A DNA stretch of 61,061 nt from assembly GCA_910586035.1 (NCBI GenBank), contig CAJUHT010000009.1, positions 1 to 61,061 on the forward strand, read 5' to 3'. The notes beneath the pieces are model-generated. The model searched no databases and was not told the DNA's origin. It saw only the letters and a list, made by a program, of their open reading frames with translations. This DNA is from an uncultured Christensenella sp. GTDB lineage: Bacteria > Bacillota > Clostridia > Christensenellales > Borkfalkiaceae. Below, piece after piece: positions 9,101 to 18,461 of this stretch (positions within the stretch are counted from its first letter, which is position 1; every line of letters starts with the position of its first letter). Position numbers and translations under genes: made by a program.

Positions 9101-12100
9101 AACGCTGGTCAATTCCGCTTGGGTGCAGGTGGATAAAATTATCGACGGGCAGAGCGTAGGCTTTGAAATAATGCAGGGCGAAACGGAGCTCTCCCTCGAC
9201 GGAATAACCGTAGACCTTTGGGGAAGCGGCGAAGTCGGCTGGCAAAAGGGGCGCGAGTACGTTGCGCTCGACCTGTGCGCGGCTATTACCGAAAGGGGAA
9301 CGGACGCCGTTTCTTTGAAGCTGTTGTACGATAAAAACGCGGTTGATACCCCCCTTGTAAGGCTGGCTATAAACGGCGTGGGAATAGATATTTACAGGGA
9401 AGATATTGACGGCGTAACGGCGGGCTTCAACGATATTTACAACAAAATCGCGCCGCTGTTGGGTTTGGGCGGCAAGAGCGCGGAACAAGCCTTGACGGAA
9501 GAGTTTACCGCCGTTGAAACTTCTTCGACGGACGGACTGATGACCGCCGTGTTCGGCTTGCTCTCTTCGGATAAGTGGGTGGACTTCTTAAACGATTTCA
9601 CTCTTACCACCGACGGCAAATCGCTTGCTTTAAAATATCTTTCGGACAATGCGGTAAATATAGAAATAGGCGCGGACGGCGATTTGTCGCTGTACTACAA
9701 CGGCAGGTTGGGCAACCGCTTCTCGTTCGGCGGCGGCATCGTGGCTACTTCTGTTACGGGCAGTTTGACGGAGGTTGTAAACTCCAAGCTTGAAAGTTGC
9801 AAATTGTCCTCCTCCAAGGACGAGGGGAGCGCGGGCTTTGTAAAGCTTGCGTACGACTTCCTGTTCGAAGCCGTTTCCAATATTTCCGTAAGCAATATTC
9901 TCGGTTCGGATACCTATGCGGTAAAATTTAAGCTTAACGGCGACAACTCCAACGTGCCCGAACTTGCGGGAATATATATAAGCGCGGATATCTACGTAAC
10001 GGGCGAGCAGGGCGAACAGGGCAAACTTGCCGAAGCCGACCTGAATATCGACGCGGCGGGCGTGTCCGTAAAGCTAAACGTAATAACCGAAAGGCGCGGC
10101 GGAACTACTTATTTCTATATAAATTTAAGTCAGATTGCGCAGGTAAAATTACCCGACCTCAAATTGGTTGCCACGCAGGACAGCCTATTCGATACCTTCA
10201 AAGTGCTTGTATCCGCTATTAACGACACCGACATAGTAGAGGCGCTGGGCGCGCTTATAAACAAGGGCGGCGAAAATACCGCTCCCGCGGAAACGCAAAC
10301 CAAACCGACGGTTACGGAAGAGCAGACGGATAAACTTGTCGGTTTGCTTGTAAAGCTCTTCGACTTCAACTTTTCAAGCGCGGTAACCGCAACCGAAACA
10401 GACGGCGTAACCACGGCTACTATCGATTTGGATAACATAGTAAAACAGCTCGGCATAAACGCTGGCGCGCTTGGTACGGTGGAAGCGGTAATTGACCACA
10501 ACACCCACGCCATTAAGACGAGCGGCAAAACGCTTATAACCGATAAGGACGGGGTTTCCTCTTTAAAGGAATGGCTTTCGCTCTCTTCGGAAAAGACGCA
10601 CCGCCGCGATTACTCCGATTTCGAAAGAAAGGACTATATTTCCATAGAATTCCTGCCCACGCTGTTAGACGATTTAATTAAGTTTGCAACCGACGAAAAC
10701 GGCAAACTTCACGACAAGTTTACGCTTAGCGGCAACATAAAGGCAAACCTTGTGGGAATGATTGACGTCAATATCGACCCCTTCACTCTCACGGTGGATA
10801 TAGGCGAAAGCGGTCTGTCCGTATCCGCGGTAATGCACGTAAACAAGGCTAAGGTGATAGGTATAGGCATACCCGAAAGCACGGTGGGGCTTACTTACGC
10901 AAACGGCTTGCTTACGCTGGCAAAGGGGCTTGACGGTTCTTCGCCCGAATATAAGGTGATGACTTTCGATTACTTCCTCGACCATATGCTAACCAAAAAC
11001 GATTCCGTTTTGAAGTGGCTGTTGGATATAAGCGGCTGGGACTTGATAATGAGCTTTTTGACGGTTGACGTCGGTTCGGGGCTGACCTCGCCGGAGGATA
11101 TTTACCTGTATAAAGCTACTTCCGTAAAGGAGGAGCAGGAAATATCTATGTACGACTACGTCGACGCTCTTCGCGTAATAATAGACGGGGTGCAGACGGC
11201 AAGCTTCGGCAACGGCATAGCCGACCTCGAAAGCACGCTGGGCGTTTACGACAATTATTACGGTTTCGCCCTCAACGCCGGCGCGGTAACAAACGGCGTT
11301 TTAACCAAGCTGTACGCGGCAATCACCCGCGGGGCGGAAGGCATAAACGGAGTAAAGGCGAGCGGCGCGGTACAGTCGTACGTAAACTTCTCGTTAGACC
11401 TTGCTTACAGGGAGAGCTGGACGCAGGCGTATACGCTCGGCACCTCTTTACAGGATGGAGTAACGGCGGTTAATCTGTACGACAACGCGCTCAAAATTGC
11501 GGCGGACAACAACTATAACGTAGACTTCGATTACTTTGTAAAGAAGCCCGGCGCGGGATACGACGAAAAATTCGGGTGCCTGTCGGTGCTTAACGGCGCA
11601 AGCGGCTACGCGCTTTCAACGGAGTATTCCAATATCTTATACTCGCACGAGCTTACGGTAATAGGGCTTGACGGACAGAAAGAAATTCGTAACGTGCGCC
11701 ACGGCTCAACCATTTACCTGTACGACAACGATTCGCCCCTGTATACGGATACGAACAAGAGCCATAGAATAATCTACTCGCTTTCACCCGACAGTGTGGG
11801 CGGCACGCAGGTTACTATGAACGGCGACCTCACGGTATACGCGCTTGTACGTAAAGCCGTAAACGTAATAGTTCACAGCGGCGGCGAGGAGTACACGGTA
11901 ACCACGTTCGAGGGCGCGGATATGCCTTTGAGCGTTACGGGGCTCGAAACGGTTTCAGCGCCCGTATACGAGGACGGCTCGCCCGTAATCGCGGGGGATA
12001 AGGTGAGCGGCTTGCAGTCGCAGATACATATTTACGGCGTATTCGTCAAGAGCGAAACGGTTGTAAACTACGTTAAATACAGGTTCGACGGAGCAACGCT

Positions 12101-13418
12101 CTCATATACGGCGGTAGGCAAGGCGGCGGGCTTTAACGACTATTACAGCGTAAAGGGCAACACCCTCGTACTTGAAAATACAATAGGCGGATATCCCGTA
12201 ACGGCGGTCGGCGCGGAGGCGTTCGCCAATACCGAGGGCAAGCCTATTAAAAAAGTAATTGTGCCCGAAAATATCACTTCGGTTGGAGAAAAGGCGTTCT
12301 ATAACAACACGGATATGCAGTCGATAGTATTCCTTGCGGAAACGGTTGACTTTAAGGGCGACGATTCGAACGGCACGTTCGCGTTCTACGGCTGTAACCT
12401 CTCTTCCAACGAGGAAAAGACCCAACTTATAATATATTATAATAAGGTAACGGCAAACGGCGGCGAAAGCAATCTGTGGTCGCACTTCTTCACCGCAAAG
12501 ACGGCGGGCATTTCCTATTATAAATATATAGGTATAGACCCCAACACTTCCGAGTGGATAAACTATCACGAAAACGGCGGCGGCGCGCTCTACGGCGCGG
12601 GCGGCTGGCAGTATGCCGAGTGCGGCGTAACGGTGGACTTGAACGGCGCGGAGGGCGGCAAGCTCAACGCCAAGGCGGTTGAAGCGACTCTGTCCCGCTA
12701 TTTCCCCTACGTAACTGCGGGTGAATATCTGGGTAGCGCGTACGAAGAAACTGTAAATAAGGCTCTCGAAGCAAATCTCGCTTCTATGGACTATACAAGC
12801 GGCGGCATAACTTACAAGTGCGTTTACGGCGTAAGTCAGTCGGTAGAAGGCTCTAAGGTAATTTTAACTTTCAACGTATCCTACCAAAAGGCGGCGGAAG
12901 TTTACATAAGAAGCGCGGTTGACTTCACCGTTTACGGCGTGCAGGTTAAAGCCGGAGTATTGACCAAAATAACCGTACCCGTGGAGGGCGAAGATATCAG
13001 CCTTGCAACTCCTTCTTTGGACACGCACGACTTCAACGGTTGGAGGACCTCGGTTGAAAACGGCGTAACCGTTTACAACGCAGATTGGACAGCTAAGGAA
13101 TTTAACCTGAAAATAAGGCTGACGAGGGGCGGAACGGATACGAATATCGTCCACGTAAATTCGCAGAGTATTAAAATTAGCGGCGGAGTGGTTAGCGGCA
13201 CTACGGACGTAACTACCGTTAAAATTTACGGCGGAAACGCAACGTTTACCCTGTCGGATAAGGTGCTTACGATAGTATCGGGCGACGTTATATACACCGT
13301 TTACGTAAACGAAGCTTCCATTTTCGGTAGCGATAAAAATATAAAGCGCAACATAACCTGCGACGTTAGCGGCGCGGTTACGGTAAACGGCGATATGGTC
13401 GTTACCATTGCGTACTGA
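6150..13418 (+). CDS. Giant repetitive surface lipoprotein (2422 residues)
   Basis: The N terminus is a lipoprotein signal ending in LAAGAAGC with the lipidated cysteine at residue 29, so the protein should be anchored on the outer face of the membrane. Residues ~440-1100 contain at least three copies of a ~225-residue unit; the phrase SADLLKAEILLDG recurs in altered form near 545, 775 and 995, and V/ISYTYNG/CGKT recurs after it. Later parts (~1100-1800) look like more distant copies. The C-terminal third has InlB-like beta-grasp repeats (~1840-1980 and ~2290-2320, FNGW...YNADW) and a BspA-type leucine-rich block (~1985-2070, IGGYPVTAVGAEAF, VIVPENITSVGEKAF). Adhesion or polysaccharide binding is plausible but not shown. 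It is monocistronic with its own strong promoter and terminator. Codon use is that of the host. Confidence 0.85.
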   Translation: MKKFSLKKLTAVILSAAGASALAAGAAGCMPKSSDLTEPENIEITRLAPPDDGSLPTAHTCAENMAYLAYVFDGQTQYHSYSYGVTNASIATQTTRTFRDFKDGILLTTDLTHSSMVKSGSQTCTVFNENGEGEVYFRTSKAPDADTLPAQAVWSEEAPTYFSERAYHYTYGLLPTELFNYIVNEQNIVESEQVKENADGTYTQNFALDPKASTYFYQFGMKTRGGLSGYPEFERIAFSVTFDADWRILSTNVHEVAKVNKGIVVTSISDFTVEYSYGEDGFDAAHFSYYDDYFKKYLGDDNLEQGGATGDKPIMDVTNVLSNGFSQIMNGGAQFEITADLGANRYTGYVFVALDLADPLETLVLKLSLGKTLQEQTLYVEYGNGEMAAYYGKDFALSANLAEVKLAVEQLGKTIEKISNAFAGGSSEGAPLPEGTENDSDPVSELMNAMALTAGEKQAVLTLDTDDLLGMGIGVKANLVFGINGNEITFRGGTVGDLSMGGEKVDLALTVLTTTAPEIHRENTRATADLSEYIADINSLLGADLLKISLNLNGSDEKVNIGALKGVNANVTAYADLDGVTVGAQAEVSYTYCGKTISAKAEIYYCYDPLKGGYGSAIVRLTELNGSPREFALKCDIKEVAEAVGTLLQFSGAEAGGATDGLVSILNGALSADFSSLLTELYADKASIRVGVSVDCLLEMLNIDAGVRFGSCTLGYERGAGVYGGRLFASLPALGFSLEVTGEQGAVEIPESQNCLDLIYLVEDVKNLVSADLLKAEILLDGSAEGVAIPQLSGLKAGLNVYFNLQNIAVAADADISYTYNGQTVCVKFTAWYGNDELLLSLTQINGVAVNANVGCRVDELTEAVTQLLNYAGVKLSPFGDAETGGAGDVIANVLGADFNKLLPVMETDADGLRIALNAEELIKLFGADLSVNLGRINLAYDRFGENKFVAAAPALGLKVNLNGADGNVEKPSATDIFDLSKLVTLVNSAWVQVDKIIDGQSVGFEIMQGETELSLDGITVDLWGSGEVGWQKGREYVALDLCAAITERGTDAVSLKLLYDKNAVDTPLVRLAINGVGIDIYREDIDGVTAGFNDIYNKIAPLLGLGGKSAEQALTEEFTAVETSSTDGLMTAVFGLLSSDKWVDFLNDFTLTTDGKSLALKYLSDNAVNIEIGADGDLSLYYNGRLGNRFSFGGGIVATSVTGSLTEVVNSKLESCKLSSSKDEGSAGFVKLAYDFLFEAVSNISVSNILGSDTYAVKFKLNGDNSNVPELAGIYISADIYVTGEQGEQGKLAEADLNIDAAGVSVKLNVITERRGGTTYFYINLSQIAQVKLPDLKLVATQDSLFDTFKVLVSAINDTDIVEALGALINKGGENTAPAETQTKPTVTEEQTDKLVGLLVKLFDFNFSSAVTATETDGVTTATIDLDNIVKQLGINAGALGTVEAVIDHNTHAIKTSGKTLITDKDGVSSLKEWLSLSSEKTHRRDYSDFERKDYISIEFLPTLLDDLIKFATDENGKLHDKFTLSGNIKANLVGMIDVNIDPFTLTVDIGESGLSVSAVMHVNKAKVIGIGIPESTVGLTYANGLLTLAKGLDGSSPEYKVMTFDYFLDHMLTKNDSVLKWLLDISGWDLIMSFLTVDVGSGLTSPEDIYLYKATSVKEEQEISMYDYVDALRVIIDGVQTASFGNGIADLESTLGVYDNYYGFALNAGAVTNGVLTKLYAAITRGAEGINGVKASGAVQSYVNFSLDLAYRESWTQAYTLGTSLQDGVTAVNLYDNALKIAADNNYNVDFDYFVKKPGAGYDEKFGCLSVLNGASGYALSTEYSNILYSHELTVIGLDGQKEIRNVRHGSTIYLYDNDSPLYTDTNKSHRIIYSLSPDSVGGTQVTMNGDLTVYALVRKAVNVIVHSGGEEYTVTTFEGADMPLSVTGLETVSAPVYEDGSPVIAGDKVSGLQSQIHIYGVFVKSETVVNYVKYRFDGATLSYTAVGKAAGFNDYYSVKGNTLVLENTIGGYPVTAVGAEAFANTEGKPIKKVIVPENITSVGEKAFYNNTDMQSIVFLAETVDFKGDDSNGTFAFYGCNLSSNEEKTQLIIYYNKVTANGGESNLWSHFFTAKTAGISYYKYIGIDPNTSEWINYHENGGGALYGAGGWQYAECGVTVDLNGAEGGKLNAKAVEATLSRYFPYVTAGEYLGSAYEETVNKALEANLASMDYTSGGITYKCVYGVSQSVEGSKVILTFNVSYQKAAEVYIRSAVDFTVYGVQVKAGVLTKITVPVEGEDISLATPSLDTHDFNGWRTSVENGVTVYNADWTAKEFNLKIRLTRGGTDTNIVHVNSQSIKISGGVVSGTTDVTTVKIYGGNATFTLSDKVLTIVSGDVIYTVYVNEASIFGSDKNIKRNITCDVSGAVTVNGDMVVTIAY

Positions 13419-13429
13419 CTTTATAGTTA

Positions 13430-13460
13430 AAAGGCGCACGGCGAAAAGCCGTGCGCTTTA
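13430..13460 (+). terminator. Terminator of the giant lipoprotein gene
   Basis: Stem AAGGCGCACGGC / GCCGTGCGCTTT with one G-T pair, followed by TTTAATATT. Confidence 0.75.
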
Positions 13461-13492
13461 ATATTATTAAGCCGTATAGCATAAACTATCTT

Positions 13493-13738
13493 ATGAAACT
13501 TTTGCAACAGATTTTAAGCGAGGCGGGCGCCGAGCTGGACAGGTCTTTTACGGTTGTGCCGGGGTTCGGCGGTTACTTCAAGTCGGTTAAGAGCGTGGAC
13601 GATTACTCGCCCGAAAGGGTGGTGCTTACGGTCGCAAAAATGCGATTGACAGTAACGGGCAAAAAGCTTATAATAGACAAGTATTTTCAGCAGGATTTGC
13701 TTCTGCGCGGCGAAATTACGGGGGTAGGGCTTGAATAA
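13493..13738 (+). CDS. yqfC: YabP/YqfC-family sporulation protein
   Basis: An 81-residue protein matching YqfC: an N-terminal helix and then short strands ending YFQQDLLLRGEITGVGLE. I choose the ATG at 13493 since the family begins near MKLLQ; the site upstream is weak. YqfC is a small protein made in the mother cell in sporulating Bacillota. It overlaps yqfD by 8 bases and heads the yqfC-yqfD-phoH-yqfF-ybeY-era run, an order shared with Bacillus subtilis. Confidence 0.82.
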   Translation: MKLLQQILSEAGAELDRSFTVVPGFGGYFKSVKSVDDYSPERVVLTVAKMRLTVTGKKLIIDKYFQQDLLLRGEITGVGLE

Positions 13739-14624
13739 CAGGGTAACGTTTGAAGTAACCGCCCCTATGGAAACGGCTTTAAAAAAGCTTGCCAAGGCGG
13801 ATATTGCCGTTTACAGGCTTAAAAAACGCGGTTCGAGGCTGAGTTTCGGCGTGTCGGAGGAATATGCGAAAAAAGTTTTTGCAATTTTCGCGCATCCGTG
13901 CTATAATACGGTTATAGTACAAAAGAGCCGTAAAACGCGCTTTGCTACGTTCGTTTCAAAGCGGTTCGGGCTGTTCGTCGGCTCGGCTCTGTTTGTGGTT
14001 GCGGCGGCGCTTTCGGGCAGAACGGTACTGCGCATAAAGGTCATAGGCAACGGCGGCTATTTAAGCCCGCAGGTTATATCCATAGCCCGTGAGTGCGGCG
14101 CGCGCGAGTGGTCGCTTTGCACTAAGTTGGACGCACCGCTCTTGCAGGCAAGGGTAATGGCTTTGCCGTACGTAAATTTCTGTTCGGTACAGCGCGCGGG
14201 CGCGTATCTTTTAATCGATGTGCGCACCGAGGAGGAGCATACTTCCCGCGCGGACGGGTTGCCCTTAAAAGCCGATGTTTCCGGCGAGGTGTACAGGCTT
14301 GTGGCAATCTGCGGCACGGCGGAGCGAGCTGTCGGCGACGCGGTATCGGACGGCGACGTGCTTATAGGCGCGTACGAACTGACGGAAAGCGGGGAAAAAA
14401 TGCCCTGTCTTGCCGTGGGTTTTGCCGAAATTAAGGCGAGCGCCAGCGTTTCGCTCTTTTATTCCGAGGAAAACGAAGAGAACACCGCAAACGCGCTTAA
14501 AGCGGCAACGCTGTATTCCGAAAAGGTTTTAAGCCGCGAATATTCAGTAAGCCCCTGCGACGGCGGGGTGAAGTATGAAGTTTCGTTTACATACCTTAAA
14601 ACGGTAGCCGTAAATATGGAATAA
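13731..14624 (+). CDS. yqfD: Sporulation protein YqfD
   Basis: A 297-residue membrane-anchored protein: a soluble N-terminal part (~1-75), one or two membrane spans (~80-100, FVGSALFVVAAALSG) and an extracytoplasmic domain with YLSPQVISIARECGAREW. The start is TTG at 13731, overlapping the yqfC stop and preceded by a G-rich site. YqfD is needed for efficient sporulation and is often listed as stage IV. Position between yqfC and phoH confirms the call. The C-terminal half is shorter than in B. subtilis YqfD (about 400 residues). Confidence 0.85.
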   Translation: MNNRVTFEVTAPMETALKKLAKADIAVYRLKKRGSRLSFGVSEEYAKKVFAIFAHPCYNTVIVQKSRKTRFATFVSKRFGLFVGSALFVVAAALSGRTVLRIKVIGNGGYLSPQVISIARECGAREWSLCTKLDAPLLQARVMALPYVNFCSVQRAGAYLLIDVRTEEEHTSRADGLPLKADVSGEVYRLVAICGTAERAVGDAVSDGDVLIGAYELTESGEKMPCLAVGFAEIKASASVSLFYSEENEENTANALKAATLYSEKVLSREYSVSPCDGGVKYEVSFTYLKTVAVNME

Positions 14625-14642
14625 GACAAAAGAGGTGTATTT

Positions 14643-15599
14643 TTGGATATCGAAAGAAGAGTTTCCTCGGGCAATATAGAGGAGCTTTCCAGACTGTTGG
14701 GAACCTTTGACGAAAATTTGAATATAATCTCCCGCGAGTTGCAGGTTTTTTGCCGCGTCGACGGGTTGGATATCGTAATTTCAGGCGCGGACGAAAACGT
14801 TCATATCGCGCAGGAAGTCGTAAAAAACCTGTTGGTGCTTGTGGAAAACGGCGAGCGGGTAGACGGCGGCAGGGCGGCGTACTGCATTGCTCTTGCCAAA
14901 GAGGGCAGGGCGGCGGATATTACCAAACTTTCTTCCGGCACGGTAGGCGTAACCTTCCGCGGCAAGCCAATAAAGTGCAAAACTGTGGGGCAGAAAGCGT
15001 ACGTCGACGCAATCAGAAAGGATACGGTAGTATTCGGCGTAGGTCCCGCGGGTACGGGCAAAACCTATCTTGCGGTATGTTTGGCTGTGCAGGCTTTCAA
15101 GCAGAAGCAGGTGGAAAAAATAATTTTAACGCGCCCCGCGGTTGAAGCGGGCGAAAAACTCGGCTTTTTGCCGGGCGATTTGCAGACTAAGGTTGACCCC
15201 TATCTGCGCCCCCTGTACGACGCTTTGCAGGAAATGCTCGGCGTGGAGAGCTATACCAAGCTTATGGAGAGGGGAACTATTGAAATCGCGCCGCTTGCAT
15301 ATATGCGCGGCAGAACGCTTTCCAACGCGTTTATAATTTTAGACGAAGCGCAGAACACCACGCGCGAGCAGATGAAAATGTTTTTAACCCGCCTGGGCGA
15401 CGGCAGTAAAATGGTCATCACGGGCGACGTTTCGCAGATTGACCTGCCCGAAGGCAAGCAGAGCGGGCTTATACACTCCACAAATCTTTTAAAGGAAGTG
15501 GAGGGAATTTCGGTAATAAACTTAACGGATAAAGACGTTGTCAGAAATACTTTGGTTATGCGCATTGTGCGCGCATACGATAAGGAGAACAAACAGTGA
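14643..15599 (+). CDS. phoH: PhoH-like ATPase
   Basis: A 318-residue P-loop ATPase with Walker A GPAGTGKTYLAV (~138-149) and Walker B AFIILDEAQNTT (~228-239). The start is TTG at 14643 with AGAGGTG upstream; no ATG fits. PhoH/YbeZ proteins are RNA-linked ATPases that work with the YbeY endonuclease, encoded two genes downstream. The stop overlaps the GTG start of the next gene (GTGA). Confidence 0.92.
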   Translation: MDIERRVSSGNIEELSRLLGTFDENLNIISRELQVFCRVDGLDIVISGADENVHIAQEVVKNLLVLVENGERVDGGRAAYCIALAKEGRAADITKLSSGTVGVTFRGKPIKCKTVGQKAYVDAIRKDTVVFGVGPAGTGKTYLAVCLAVQAFKQKQVEKIILTRPAVEAGEKLGFLPGDLQTKVDPYLRPLYDALQEMLGVESYTKLMERGTIEIAPLAYMRGRTLSNAFIILDEAQNTTREQMKMFLTRLGDGSKMVITGDVSQIDLPEGKQSGLIHSTNLLKEVEGISVINLTDKDVVRNTLVMRIVRAYDKENKQ

Positions 15600-17047
15600 A
15601 AGAAAAACTGAGCAAAAAAACGGCGTTAATAGGCTTACTTATGTTTGCGCTCAACGCCGTGATATTGTTGGCGATTGCGTTTTTAATGATTGAACTCAAT
15701 CAGGAAATGCACGCTATACAGTACATCACCGAAAACCCCGGCAAGGTGGTATTCGTCGTGGCTACGGTACTCTTTCTGTCGGTGCTCACGTTCGGGTATC
15801 TGTACTTTGAAAGCGTTTCAGTGCTTACGAGAATCATAAGGCTGATAGAGATGTTCACGCTCTTGGACCTTTCTCTATTTTTAAGCTTTATTTTTGGCAA
15901 GTACATCAACCCCGACGCGCGCCCCTTCGGCTTCTTCGCCATAATGTGCGCAACCCTTTTGGGCAGGCGTCAGGCAATGTTTTTAAACATAATAAACACC
16001 ATACTTATATTCATAATGGATATAAACATCAACCTTGTAAATTTGGCTTCCACGCAAATGTGGCAGTACTGCGCGGGGCTTTTAATCACATTCTGCGCGG
16101 GCACAACGGTAGTTTTCGTATCGCACAAAATCAAGACGAGGTTGCAAAGCATACTGCTTGTGTTCGTGCTGTTGGTACCCATAGAGCTTATCATCGGCAT
16201 AATGGAAATACTCTTCACACAGGAGGGCGGCACGCAGTGGATACTCTTGGGCTACGGCGCGCTGGGCGCGCTGTTGAGCACGCTGTTGTATATGGTGCTT
16301 CTGCCGCTGTTCGAGCTTGTTTTTGCCGAGCTTACAATCTTCCGCCTGCGCGAAATAACTTCGCCCAACGCCGCGCTCATAAAGCGGTTGAAGGAGGAGG
16401 CGCCCGGCACGTATAACCATTCGGTGGTGGTTTCACAGCTTGCCGAGGCTTGCGCAATCGCCATTGGCGAGGACGGCGAACTTGCCCGCGCGGCGGCGTA
16501 CTATCACGACGTGGGCAAACTTGTAAAGCCCGAAATGTTTACCGAAAACCAATCCGATTACAACGTGCATAACGAGCTTTCGCCCGAGCTTTCCGCCGAC
16601 ATCATACGCTCGCACACGCGCGACGGCGCAAAGCTGATTAAAAAACAGCACCTGCCCGAATTTTTGTCGGACGTAGCCATACAGCACCACGGCACTCTGC
16701 CCATAAAGTATTTCTACGCCAAGGCGTTAAAGATGACCGACGGCGAAATAAGTATGGCGAATTACTCCTACACGGGACCCGTACCCCAGACGCGCATAGC
16801 GGCTATACTTATGATAGTCGACGCGGCGGAGGCGGCAACCCGTTCGCTTGCAAACAGAACGCCCGCAAGTATAGAAGCGCTTGTTGGAAGCCTGATTGAA
16901 GAGCGTATGAACTTAGACCAATTTGTAGACTGCAACATAACTATGCGCGATTTATCCATAATAAGCCACACCATAGCGCAGTCGCTTTCGGGCGTGTACC
17001 ATTCGAGAATTTCTTACCCCAAAATCAAAATCGGCAGAAGCAGATAA
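15596..17047 (+). CDS. yqfF: YqfF/PgpH-type HD-domain membrane phosphodiesterase, short form
   Basis: A 483-residue protein with one N-terminal span (~9-31), a 7TM block (~48-260) and a cytosolic HD domain (AAYYHDVGKLVKPEMF ~300-315, later IQHHGT). In Listeria and Bacillus PgpH degrades cyclic di-AMP. Usual members are ~700 residues because a ~250-residue extracellular 7TMR-HDED domain lies between the first two spans; here only about 20 residues separate them, so that sensor domain is absent. The catalytic residues appear intact. GTG start overlaps the phoH stop. Confidence 0.88.
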   Translation: MKEKLSKKTALIGLLMFALNAVILLAIAFLMIELNQEMHAIQYITENPGKVVFVVATVLFLSVLTFGYLYFESVSVLTRIIRLIEMFTLLDLSLFLSFIFGKYINPDARPFGFFAIMCATLLGRRQAMFLNIINTILIFIMDININLVNLASTQMWQYCAGLLITFCAGTTVVFVSHKIKTRLQSILLVFVLLVPIELIIGIMEILFTQEGGTQWILLGYGALGALLSTLLYMVLLPLFELVFAELTIFRLREITSPNAALIKRLKEEAPGTYNHSVVVSQLAEACAIAIGEDGELARAAAYYHDVGKLVKPEMFTENQSDYNVHNELSPELSADIIRSHTRDGAKLIKKQHLPEFLSDVAIQHHGTLPIKYFYAKALKMTDGEISMANYSYTGPVPQTRIAAILMIVDAAEAATRSLANRTPASIEALVGSLIEERMNLDQFVDCNITMRDLSIISHTIAQSLSGVYHSRISYPKIKIGRSR

Positions 17048-17060
17048 GGCGCGTAAAAGT

Positions 17061-17528
17061 ATGATTGACCTCAATATATGTTGCGACGAATACGATTTTT
17101 CGGCGTTGAGCGGCGCGTTCAGCCGCGAAGCCGAAGCCGACTGCCCCGTATCTTTGGAAGTGGTTTTTGCCGACGGGGAAGAAATAAGGCGGCTAAACGC
17201 GCAATTCAGAAATACCGACAGGGAAACGGACGTACTCTCTTTCCCTACGCTCGACGGCATATGCGGCAAGGCGCTCAGCGGCAAAGATTACCCTTACGAC
17301 GTCGACGCGGACGGCACGCTCTTTCTCGGCTCGGTCGTCATTTGTAAAGACGTTGCGCGCAGGCAGGCGGAGGAGTACGGACATTCTTACGAGCGCGAGC
17401 TCAATTATCTCGCCGCGCACGGCGTTTGCCATTTGCTCGGTTACGACCATATAGAGGAAGCCGACAGGGCGCAGATGCGCGCGGTAGAAGAGCGCGTGTT
17501 AAATAAAATCAACCTTGCGAGGGAGTAG
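17061..17528 (+). CDS. ybeY: Endoribonuclease YbeY
   Basis: A 155-residue metalloprotein with the zinc-binding signature HGVCHLLGYDH (~119-129) and the FRNTDRETDVLSFP region (~50-63). YbeY takes part in 16S rRNA 3'-end maturation and ribosome quality control. It stands directly before era; dgkA and cdd, which separate these two in B. subtilis, are missing here. Confidence 0.95.
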   Translation: MIDLNICCDEYDFSALSGAFSREAEADCPVSLEVVFADGEEIRRLNAQFRNTDRETDVLSFPTLDGICGKALSGKDYPYDVDADGTLFLGSVVICKDVARRQAEEYGHSYERELNYLAAHGVCHLLGYDHIEEADRAQMRAVEERVLNKINLARE

Positions 17529-18422
17529 ATGAAAAGCGGATACGTGGCATTGATAGGAAAGGCAAACGCGGGCAAGTCCACACTTGTAAACGTGCTTGTG
17601 GGCGAAAAGGTGGCGATAGTTTCACCTAAACCCCAGACCACGCGCGACGCGATTATGGGCATAATAACAGAGCCCGACTATCAGATTGTTTTTATCGATA
17701 CCCCCGGCATATACAGGGCTAAAACGGCGCTTTCGCAGACGATGGCTAAAACAACCGAAACTACGGCAAAGGGCGTCGATTTGATACTTTACGTGCACGA
17801 CGGGCACGCGGGCGTTACGGACAAGGATATCGAGCTTATAAAGCGTTTTACAGGCGGAAAAATACCCGTAATAATCGCTTATACAAAAACGGACATTATG
17901 CCCGCGGAAAAAATTCCCGAGGACTTTAAAAAGCTATACGAAGCGGGCGTTGATTGCGACGTGTATCCCGTTTCCGCGCGCAAGGGCAGAAATCTTAAAA
18001 AACTTGTAAGCGCGATAGTCGAAAAACTTCCCGAGGGGGAAAAGGTGATTGTTGACGACATAGTGTCGGACAAGAGCGAAAGGTTTATGCTCGCCGAGAT
18101 TATGCGCGAAAAAATTCTGCTTAAATTCGATAAGGAAATTCCGCACGGAGTGGCGGTAATAATAAACACATTCGAAAAGCAGGATAACGGCGTGTACGAC
18201 GTCAATCTGGATATAGTATGCGAAAAGGCTAACCATAAAGCCATACTCATAGGCAAGCAGGGCGCGGCTTTAAAGGAAGTAAGCTCGTTTGCAAGAAAGG
18301 ATATGGAAAAGTTTTTGGGCGCGAAAGTTTTTCTAACCACATACGTAAAGGTCAAAGAAGATTGGCGCGACCGTCCGTCCCTTATGGACAGTTTGGGCTA
18401 CGGCAAAAAATCGCAGTCATAA
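17529..18422 (+). CDS. era: GTPase Era
   Basis: A 297-residue GTPase starting one base after the ybeY stop. G1 is GKANAGKST (~9-17), G3 is DTPG (~57-60) and G4 is TKTD (~119-122, an accepted variant of NKxD). The C-terminal KH domain (~200-290) has ILIGKQGAALKEV and KVKEDWRDRP. Era binds the 3' end of 16S rRNA in 30S subunit assembly, in line with its neighbours ybeY and phoH. Confidence 0.96.
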   Translation: MKSGYVALIGKANAGKSTLVNVLVGEKVAIVSPKPQTTRDAIMGIITEPDYQIVFIDTPGIYRAKTALSQTMAKTTETTAKGVDLILYVHDGHAGVTDKDIELIKRFTGGKIPVIIAYTKTDIMPAEKIPEDFKKLYEAGVDCDVYPVSARKGRNLKKLVSAIVEKLPEGEKVIVDDIVSDKSERFMLAEIMREKILLKFDKEIPHGVAVIINTFEKQDNGVYDVNLDIVCEKANHKAILIGKQGAALKEVSSFARKDMEKFLGAKVFLTTYVKVKEDWRDRPSLMDSLGYGKKSQS

Positions 18423-18461
18423 AAACGCAAATTCCGCACACCCTAAATTTGGGAGGGCGAT

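Noticed and set aside
17529..18422. Era G4 motif TKTD as a mutated GTPase.
   Set aside because: TKxD is an accepted variant of NKxD; the other motifs are normal.
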